This document shows positions 1-4,773 of a DNA stretch of 8,162 nt, one piece after another; positions within the stretch are counted from its first letter, which is position 1, and the number at the start of each line of letters is the position of its first letter. A model generated the notes under the pieces. The model was given only the letters and a program-made list of their open reading frames with translations. It was not told the DNA's origin and did no database searches. The translations under genes were made by a program, and so were the position numbers. This stretch comes from Lachnospiraceae bacterium (GTDB lineage: Bacteria > Bacillota > Clostridia > Lachnospirales > Lachnospiraceae). The stretch lies in contig VSNE01000120.1 in NCBI GenBank assembly GCA_009774155.1, forward strand, positions 1 to 8,162, read 5' to 3'.

Positions 1-663
1 TTCCGAAGCCCCCTCGATCAGCCCCGGAATATCTGCAATCACGAATCCGCCTCCGTCCAAATCCACCACACCCAGGTTCGGGCTTAAGGTTGTAAAATGA
101 TAATTGGCAATCTTGGGCTGCGCATTCGTCACTCTGGACAGAAGCGTGGATTTGCCCACATTCGGGAATCCTACCAGTCCCACATCCGCGATCACTTTAA
201 GCTCCAGCAATACCTCCAGCTCCTGGGCCGGCTGTCCCGGCTTCGCATATTTGGGCACCTGCATGGTTGCCGTGGCGAAATGCTGGTTGCCGATACCCCC
301 TCTTCCTCCTTTTAAGACCACCTGACGGCGGTTTTTTGCAGACATATCCGCAATCACCCTGCCGCTCTCTGCATCTTTGATAACGGTTCCCTCCGGAACC
401 TTTAAAATAATATTCTGACCGTTTTTGCCATGGCAGTTTCTTTTTCCGCCCTCCTGGCCGTCCTGTGCCGCATATTTGCGTTTATGACGGTAATCGGTCA
501 GGGTGTTCAGTCCTTCGTCCACTTCAAAGATAACATCGCCGCCCTTTCCGCCGTCCCCTCCGTCCGGACCTCCGTCCGGTACATACAGCTCCCTGCGGAA
601 GCTCACATGACCGTCCCCGCCTTTTCCGGAACGAATCCATATTTTCGCTCTGTCTGCAAACAT
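1..663 (-). CDS. obgE: Obg family GTPase, C-terminal part beyond window
   Basis: This encodes a large-subunit-associated GTPase that acts in 50S assembly and in stress and cell-cycle control (known for the family). The 221 visible residues read without a stop to the window edge. Residues 1-158 are the glycine-rich Obg fold, starting MFADRAKIWIRSGKGG and including a PDGGPDGGDGGKGGD stretch near residue 29. The G domain follows, with Walker A GFPNVGKS at 165-172, the switch I TT at 191-192, and the G3 motif DIPG at 211-214 followed by LIEGAS. The G4 and G5 motifs and any C-terminal OCT domain lie outside. The ATG at 663-661 is chosen because AAGGAG (676-671) sits 7 bases upstream and the protein start matches the family. 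It follows rpmA by 66 bases with a hairpin between them. In Bacillus spo0B lies between rpmA and obg; here it does not. The assignment is secure; only the 3' end is missing. Confidence 0.97.
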   Translation of the reverse strand, partial: MFADRAKIWIRSGKGGDGHVSFRRELYVPDGGPDGGDGGKGGDVIFEVDEGLNTLTDYRHKRKYAAQDGQEGGKRNCHGKNGQNIILKVPEGTVIKDAESGRVIADMSAKNRRQVVLKGGRGGIGNQHFATATMQVPKYAKPGQPAQELEVLLELKVIADVGLVGFPNVGKSTLLSRVTNAQPKIANYHFTTLSPNLGVVDLDGGGFVIADIPGLIEGASE

Positions 664-686
664 GTGTAATCTCCTTAATACAGTAA

Positions 687-717
687 AGGGCTTCAAATCT
701 TTCCGACTTGAAGCCCT
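687..717 (-). terminator. Hairpin between rpmA and obgE (partial terminator or processing stem)
   Basis: A perfect 10-bp inverted repeat (AGGGCTTCAA / TTGAAGCCCT) with an 11-base loop lies 12 bases after the rpmA stop and 10 bases before the obgE Shine-Dalgarno. The bases after the stem on the minus strand are TTACTGTATT, which is a weak U-tract. It therefore looks more like a leaky terminator, or a stabilising or processing stem that lets some transcripts reach obgE, than a full stop. The structure is directly seen; the role is inferred. Confidence 0.55.
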
Positions 718-729
718 CGTTGACGCTGA

Positions 730-1017
730 TTATTTTCCTTCTACTGGAACAATAGAAACCTGCTTTTTGTCTCTTCCTTTTCTTTCAAAGCGGACAACGC
801 CATCTACTAATGCAAATAAAGTATCGTCTCCGCCCCGTCCTACATTCACACCCGGATGAATCTTGGTTCCGCGCTGCCTGTAAAGGATATTTCCAGCTTT
901 TACAAACTGACCGTCAGCTCTCTTGGCGCCAAGCCTCTTAGACTCGGAATCTCTTCCGTTCTTGGTGGAACCAACACCCTTTTTGTGTGCGAACATCTGA
1001 AGGTTCATATTTAACAT
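730..1017 (-). CDS. rpmA: 50S ribosomal protein L27, with Prp-cleavable N-terminus
   Basis: L27 is a 50S subunit protein whose N-terminus reaches towards the peptidyl transferase centre. The product is 95 residues, normal for Firmicutes. It carries the Firmicutes-specific extension MLNMNLQMF directly before AHKKGVGSTKNGRDS. By analogy with Staphylococcus aureus, Prp should cut after Phe9 to expose AHKKG as the mature N-terminus. The rest is typical L27 (SKRLGAKRADGQ, then GNILYRQRGTKIHPG and VGRGGDDTLFAL). The ATG at 1017-1015 is preferred because AGGGAGGTG (1033-1025) lies just upstream and the extension then matches the family; the ATG at 1008 and the one at 1041 fit less well. It lies 42 bases downstream of rplU in the same transcript. 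Odd point: Met at the P2 position, where the S. aureus site has Phe. Confidence 0.97.
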   Translation of the reverse strand: MLNMNLQMFAHKKGVGSTKNGRDSESKRLGAKRADGQFVKAGNILYRQRGTKIHPGVNVGRGGDDTLFALVDGVVRFERKGRDKKQVSIVPVEGK

Positions 1018-1059
1018 AGGTCTACACCTCCCTGAATCCATTGTAAGTAAGTCAATAAA

Positions 1060-1368
1060 CTATTTGTTGATTTTTTCAATCTTAACAGCGGTATACTGCT
1101 GTCTGTGACCATTTTTCTTATGATATCCAGTTTTTCTCTTGTACTTGTAAACGATAACCTTTTTCGCTTTTCCGTCACCGATTACAGATGCTTCTACAGT
1201 AGCGCCCTCTACTACCGGAGTACCTACGGTAAGAGTGTCATCACAAACTGCCAGAACCTGATCAAATACGAAATTAGAACCAGCCTCTGCGCCTAACTTT
1301 TCAACTTTGATAACATCGCCTTCGGATACTTTATACTGTTTACCACCTGTTGCAATAATCGCGTACAT
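1060..1368 (-). CDS. rplU: 50S ribosomal protein L21
   Basis: L21 is a 50S subunit protein that binds 23S rRNA. The 102-residue length is typical. The N-terminus MYAIIATGGKQYKVSEGD is the classic L21 signature, and the basic C-terminal block KYKRKTGYHKKNGHRQ followed by TAVKIEKI is the RNA-binding L21 motif. The start is the ATG at 1368-1366, with AGGAGG at 1380-1375 and a 6-base spacer. An in-frame upstream ATG at 1410 would add 14 residues foreign to the family and lies inside the leader hairpin, so it is rejected. The stop is TAG. It is the first gene of an rplU-rpmA-obgE transcript with its own promoter and structured leader. Unlike the common Firmicutes order, prp is not between rplU and rpmA. 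Confidence 0.98.
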   Translation of the reverse strand: MYAIIATGGKQYKVSEGDVIKVEKLGAEAGSNFVFDQVLAVCDDTLTVGTPVVEGATVEASVIGDGKAKKVIVYKYKRKTGYHKKNGHRQQYTAVKIEKINK

Positions 1369-1443
1369 ATGGCACCTCCTAATATTTACTCGCTGGCTTT
1401 GGCGCTGCATTTATGCAGACTTGCAGCCTCGCCATGCGGCATC
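1369..1443 (-). ncRNA. Structured rplU 5' leader (L21-leader-like candidate)
   Basis: About 75 bases separate the predicted transcription start (near 1443) from the rplU ATG. The RNA can form CTGCA-TAAA-TGCAG (1418-1405), capped outside by GGCG (1433-1430) pairing with CGCC (1404-1401). An alternative pairing is GCTGC (1427-1423) with GCAGC (1408-1404). The segment ATGGCG (1435-1430) can also pair, with one G:U, to TGCCAT (1374-1369), which lies between the Shine-Dalgarno and the start codon. These mutually exclusive options fit an autoregulatory ribosomal-protein leader. L21 leaders are a known class in Firmicutes, but I cannot confirm membership without a covariance model. Confidence 0.55.
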
Positions 1444-1449
1444 TATAAC

Positions 1450-1478
1450 AGAATAACATGAGCTTTTTGCTGTGTCAA
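1450..1478 (-). promoter_or_regulatory. Sigma-A-type promoter for rplU-rpmA-obgE
   Basis: A consensus -35 TTGACA (1478-1473), a 17-base spacer, and a -10 TATTCT (1455-1450) are preceded by the extended -10 element TGT (1458-1456). The predicted start is near 1443. The -10 matches consensus at four of six positions, and the perfect -35 and TGn motif compensate. It sits in the intergenic region after the MBL-fold gene and is the clearest promoter in the window. Confidence 0.8.
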
Positions 1479-1496
1479 GTATTATTCCACCTGATA

Positions 1497-1529
1497 CAAA
1501 ATTAACTGCCAGCCACGGCAATACCGGCA
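1497..1529 (-). terminator. Weak candidate terminator after the MBL-fold gene
   Basis: After the stop codon at 1546 the minus strand reads TGCCGG (1529-1524), an 11-base loop, then CTGGCA (1512-1507). This is a 6-bp stem with one G:U pair, followed by GTTAATTTTG. Position and tail suggest a terminator insulating the rplU promoter, but the stem is short and the loop long. Confidence 0.35.
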
Positions 1530-1545
1530 TAAGCTGTCCCTGTAT

Positions 1546-2424
1546 TTATATTTTCTGCCACAGCAGCATATTTTCCTGAAACTCAGCAGTCAGCTTCCCG
1601 GTATATTTCAGCCAGGAAAGGTAGGAACGCACTGTACTGCCCACCAACACATACTGTTCAAAATTCATGGAAAGTCCGTATCCTCTGAACACTTCCTGCA
1701 GAATTCTTTCAAAATGCAGCGGTTCCCTGCAGATGGACAGAATCCTCTCTGCCACCTCATGCACCTTATCCCTGTTGTAACGGACAAGTTCCTTTATATC
1801 GGCAGACGCTTCCGCATGGGCAGGAACGAACATGGCAGCTTCCATCCTCTCAACCATATCCAGAGTCTCCAGATAAGCTCCCACATCATAAATGAAAGAA
1901 ACCGCATACTTCTCCAACGTTTCCCGGCTGCTGACGCAGTCCGCAAGGAACACCGTTTTGTCCGGCATACGGAATCCCACCATGTCAAAGAAATGTCCCG
2001 GCAGCGGTATGACCTCAATCTCCTTTGGAAACCCTTCGTCTGAAAAATCCGTCACATTGCTTTCCTGCGCCATCAGGAACTTATGCCGCAATTCCTTACA
2101 GGGATAGCCTCCGTAAAGAAAGGATGGCTCCAAAACCGGGTATTTTGTGAAAGCGGCCTCAATGCCGCCGGAATAAATTTTACATCCCGTCTGCCCCTGC
2201 AGATAATGGTTGCCCCCGATATGGTCCGCATTGGAATGAGTATTCAGTATGGCTGTCAAATGCCAGCCGTTCTTATCCAGAATATGCCTGACCTTCCTCC
2301 CTGCATCCTTGTCATTCCCGCTGTCAATCAGATAGACATTATCCTTATTCCCAATATAGACTCCTATCTTTGCCGGACAGTTTATGTAATAGCACCTTTC
2401 ACTGACCTGCACTAATTCATACAT
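1546..2424 (-). CDS. MBL-fold metallo-hydrolase with H-x-N-x-D-H variant motif
   Basis: This is a metallo-beta-lactamase-fold hydrolase of 292 residues with no signal peptide, so probably cytoplasmic; the substrate is unknown. The fold is shown by VYLIDSG near residue 30, the metal motif THSNADHIGGN at 62-72, LPGHFFD with His144, LADC with Asp162, and PAHAE with His203. These positions match the usual ligand order. In the first motif the second His is Asn65, giving H63-x-N65-x-D67-H68. From about residue 215 the C-terminal part is helical and includes VRSYLSWLKYTGKLT, which looks like the winged-helix tail of LACTB2-like hydrolases (inference). The start ATG at 2424 has a strong AAGGAGGAG 8-10 bases upstream. 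The gene stands alone: a terminator lies before it and the rplU promoter after it. No clear promoter of its own is visible. The fold is confident, the function is not. Confidence 0.88.
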   Translation of the reverse strand: MYELVQVSERCYYINCPAKIGVYIGNKDNVYLIDSGNDKDAGRKVRHILDKNGWHLTAILNTHSNADHIGGNHYLQGQTGCKIYSGGIEAAFTKYPVLEPSFLYGGYPCKELRHKFLMAQESNVTDFSDEGFPKEIEVIPLPGHFFDMVGFRMPDKTVFLADCVSSRETLEKYAVSFIYDVGAYLETLDMVERMEAAMFVPAHAEASADIKELVRYNRDKVHEVAERILSICREPLHFERILQEVFRGYGLSMNFEQYVLVGSTVRSYLSWLKYTGKLTAEFQENMLLWQKI

Positions 2425-2465
2425 TTTTGTCTCCTCCTTATAATTGTTCGGATAAAATGTTTGCA

Positions 2466-2496
2466 GAAAACCAACAACGGCGCATCATTGCGCCGC
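2466..2496 (-). terminator. Intrinsic terminator after prp
   Basis: A 7-bp GC-rich stem CGGCGCA / TGCGCCG (2495-2489 and 2484-2478), extendable by a G:U pair, has the tetraloop ATGA. It is followed by the U-rich tail TGTTGGTTTTC. It lies about 37 bases after the prp stop and separates the radical-SAM-to-prp block from the MBL-fold gene. The rest of the 108-base gap (2425-2532) holds the MBL gene's ribosome binding site and no promoter I can defend. Confidence 0.75.
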
Positions 2497-2532
2497 TCAT
2501 GCCAGTGCGTTCAAATTCTAAAATAGTATTAT

Positions 2533-2880
2533 TCATAGTTTCTTTCGATCCGTATATTGATGTCTGCACGGCTCAATGGTAATATATTTCCCGCCGTAAG
2601 ATTCCTGTATGTTCGCAAGCCCCAGCATTAAAGAATCCATCAAAAGCTCCGTCTCGCGGGAGACCCCGGACGTAAATTCCCAATTCTGTATCATACCGTC
2701 TCTGCAGTCACAGGTAAAGGGATCGCCGGTAAATTTTTCAATAGAATTGACGGCATTGATTACAAGCGCCGAAACTGCCGCGCATACAATATCCTCTCCT
2801 TCATCCGCATAGTCCGCATGTCCGCAGATAATGAATTTTTTATAATGGCCGTTTTCCTTCACAGTCTGTACCTGAATCAT
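2533..2880 (-). CDS. prp: Ribosomal-processing cysteine protease Prp
   Basis: Prp (YsxB family) removes the N-terminal extension of ribosomal protein L27, an essential step in S. aureus. The protein is 115 residues, a usual length. The catalytic pair is in the signature GHADYADEGEDIVCAAVSAL: His21 in GHA and Cys33 in DIVCAAVS, with Ser37 following. The segment INAVNSIEKFTGD is also typical of clostridial Prp. The start is the ATG at 2880-2878, which overlaps the RNase stop as ATGA and has AAAGGAG (2895-2889) 8 bases upstream; an in-frame GTG at 2889 overlaps that Shine-Dalgarno and is rejected. The gene is normally between rplU and rpmA. Here it is the last gene of the upstream block, separated from its substrate gene by a terminator, the MBL gene and a promoter. 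L27 here does carry the cleavable extension, so the pair is functionally consistent. Confidence 0.93.
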   Translation of the reverse strand: MIQVQTVKENGHYKKFIICGHADYADEGEDIVCAAVSALVINAVNSIEKFTGDPFTCDCRDGMIQNWEFTSGVSRETELLMDSLMLGLANIQESYGGKYITIEPCRHQYTDRKKL

Positions 2881-4070
2881 ATTCCGCACTCCTTTGCCTG
2901 TTCTAAAAGTGTCTTTTTCTGCTTTTTGCGGGTGATCTCCATCAGGCCAAGCGCTGTCATATCAACGGCAGATGCCTTCAGGGGGTCCTTCTTGAGCTGC
3001 TCCCTCATAAGCTCCAGAAGCCTTTGAGGCTCCTCCTTCCCATCCATATCCACAAAGTCCACCAGGATCATTCCGGACAGGTTCCGAAGCCTTATCTGTC
3101 TGGTAATCTCTTTTGCGGCCTCCTGATTAATCCTTCGGACGGTATCCTGTTTATTCTTCCCGCCGGTATATTTTCCGGTATTTACATCAATGACCGTAAG
3201 CGCTTCCGTTGGCTCGATGATCAGATAGGCTCCCGACTTCAGCCAGACCTTCTTTGACAAAGCCTCCGAAAGTCCCTTTTCCATACGGTACAATGCTTTT
3301 AAGGGCAGCATCCGGTCTTCATACAGCCGAAGCTTTTCTGCGTCTGACGGCATCTCCTCCATAAGAAAGCTCTGAATCTGTTCATACAGCTCCCTGTCGT
3401 CTGTCAGGATATCCTTTAAATGCTCGCTCCTGCTTCCGAGAATCGAAGTCAGATACGCGGCGCGGCTTTTCAGAACACAGGAAAACACGGCCCGGTGAAC
3501 CGCCTGATCTGTAAGAAAACGGTACTGGCAGAGAAGCCTTTCATATTCCTTTTCCAGCTCTCCCGGCTCTGCCTGCGCCGCATTGGTACGCACAATCAGT
3601 CCGGCCGGGGGAAGCTTAAAGCTCTGGATCAGCCCCCGCAGCCTTTCTTTTTCCTCTGCCCCCAGCTTTGACGAGTAACCTATCATGCCGTTTCCCGTAG
3701 TCAGAACCAGATATTTTCCTGTCAGACTGATGTTCGTTGTCACCGACGGAGCTTTTGTCTTTACTGCCTCCCGGCTGACCTGGACGAGAAGCTCGTCCCC
3801 CTCCGCCAAACGGGACTGCTTTTTCGGTCTTGTGTAAATAGGGGTCTTTACATCCTCCAAAGGCAGATAACAGAGGGTACTGTCTGAGATTTCCACGAAT
3901 GCGGCCTGAATATTTTTCACAATATTTTTTACTTTTCCGACGTAAACGTTTCCAAGGAGGGAGGTTTTTCCTTCCTGAATCAATGACAGCTCCGTCAGAT
4001 GCCCGTTTTCATAGAGAGCGTCTGCCAGAACCCCGTCTTTTATATAAGTAATAATTCTGGTATTATCCAA
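2877..4070 (-). CDS. rng: RNase E/G family ribonuclease, short form
   Basis: This is an endoribonuclease of the RNase E/G family, which in other bacteria matures rRNA and turns over mRNA. From the TTG start the protein is 397 residues. An S1-type domain occupies about 36-118 (GNVYVGKVKNIVKNIQAAFV, then LCYLPLEDVK). The DNase-I-like catalytic part contains DVNTGKYTGG at 295-304 (Asp295, Asn297) and LVDFVDM at 336-342 (Asp338), matching Asp303, Asn305 and Asp346 of E. coli RNase E. The protein ends ALGLMEITRKKQKKTLLEQ-AKECGI. It therefore lacks the CPxC Zn-link pair and the C-terminal domain that usually follow the TRK motif. The TTG at 4070-4068 fits the family start (M)DNTRIITYIKDG; an upstream ATG at 4133 lies deep in the preceding gene and adds 21 unrelated residues. 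GGGGAGG lies only 3 bases before TTG, so translational coupling to the upstream gene is likely (8-base overlap). Confidence 0.92.
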   Translation of the reverse strand: MDNTRIITYIKDGVLADALYENGHLTELSLIQEGKTSLLGNVYVGKVKNIVKNIQAAFVEISDSTLCYLPLEDVKTPIYTRPKKQSRLAEGDELLVQVSREAVKTKAPSVTTNISLTGKYLVLTTGNGMIGYSSKLGAEEKERLRGLIQSFKLPPAGLIVRTNAAQAEPGELEKEYERLLCQYRFLTDQAVHRAVFSCVLKSRAAYLTSILGSRSEHLKDILTDDRELYEQIQSFLMEEMPSDAEKLRLYEDRMLPLKALYRMEKGLSEALSKKVWLKSGAYLIIEPTEALTVIDVNTGKYTGGKNKQDTVRRINQEAAKEITRQIRLRNLSGMILVDFVDMDGKEEPQRLLELMREQLKKDPLKASAVDMTALGLMEITRKKQKKTLLEQAKECGI

Positions 4071-4773
4071 TTTCCTCCCCCAATGCCTCCAGAGAAATAA
4101 AACTGTGTTTTTCCTCTGTTCCCTGATCTGCATAAATTTCTTTCCGGTGAATCAGCAGGGCCGATGCCGGAATCTTTACTCCCGCCCAATCGCCAAAGGC
4201 CTCTGCCAAAAGCTCCGGCTTTAAATTGTGTACGCTTCCCGCAGATACCCGCATGGCAATCACGCCGTCCTCTATTGTACAGTTATAAATCCATGGACGG
4301 ATATCCGTCTCCTGATATCCTTTTTTTGTCTTCTTCAGAATACGGATTTCCCGAAGCTGTAAAAACTCCCTGAGCTTCTCCGGCCAGCCCCCGAAGGGTT
4401 CGCAGCCCTCCCGGAAACGGACTTCATAATCCGCGGCAGCCACGATGGACATGGCATTCTTACTGTTCTTGGGAAGCGCCCTCCAGCTTACCACATCAAT
4501 GCCCTCCGCCATAACCTCATTCAGCCGCTTCACCGCCTCCGCGGAGGAAGGAGCGCTTTTGACTGAAATATCCATATATTCTCCGTCGCTGGTCAGCCCC
4601 ACTCCAAGAGGAGCGGCAAAAGACATAATCATATGAGGGCTGAAGCCCTCCGAGTAGCATACAGCGATGTCCGCCCGCCGGATGGCCTTCTGAAAATACC
4701 TCATTACATCCAGGTGCCCGATAAATTTCAGACATCCGTATTTACGGAATTTTACTCTGATATTAGTGTTCAT
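4063..4773 (-). CDS. Radical SAM-linked protein, DUF2344 / TIGR03936 family
   Basis: This is a protein of unknown function, 236 residues, that in other genomes is adjacent or fused to TIGR03960 radical SAM proteins. The N-terminal part carries the family blocks: FRKYGCLKFIGHLDVMRYF (9-27), YSEGFSPHMIMSFAAPLGVG (40-59) and the SDGEYMDI segment (62-69). The C-terminal half is less conserved in my reading. It has no signal peptide or membrane segment, so it is probably cytoplasmic. The ATG at 4773-4771 has AGGAGG (4787-4782) 8 bases upstream. The in-frame GTG at 4782 touches that Shine-Dalgarno and cannot use it. The gene overlaps the end of the radical SAM gene by 11 bases and the RNase start by 8 bases. 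The tight packing supports a protein that works with the radical SAM enzyme, perhaps in substrate binding (inference). Confidence 0.9.
   Translation of the reverse strand: MNTNIRVKFRKYGCLKFIGHLDVMRYFQKAIRRADIAVCYSEGFSPHMIMSFAAPLGVGLTSDGEYMDISVKSAPSSAEAVKRLNEVMAEGIDVVSWRALPKNSKNAMSIVAAADYEVRFREGCEPFGGWPEKLREFLQLREIRILKKTKKGYQETDIRPWIYNCTIEDGVIAMRVSAGSVHNLKPELLAEAFGDWAGVKIPASALLIHRKEIYADQGTEEKHSFISLEALGEEIG

Noticed and set aside
555..580. Short tandem repeat CCTCCGTCCGG twice
   Set aside because: It encodes the PDGGPDGG part of the glycine-rich Obg domain on the minus strand, so protein composition explains it.
1105..1296. Plus-strand open frame over rplU
   Set aside because: L21 is unmistakable on the minus strand; this is its shadow.
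2425..2465. Possible promoter directly before the MBL-fold gene (TATAAG near the ribosome binding site)
   Set aside because: The hexamer abuts the Shine-Dalgarno, so transcription would start at or inside it, and no matching -35 lies at a suitable distance.
4071..4133. Longer RNase start at an upstream ATG
   Set aside because: The 21 extra residues are unlike the family N-terminus and lie inside the DUF2344 gene. The TTG at 4070 gives the expected start.
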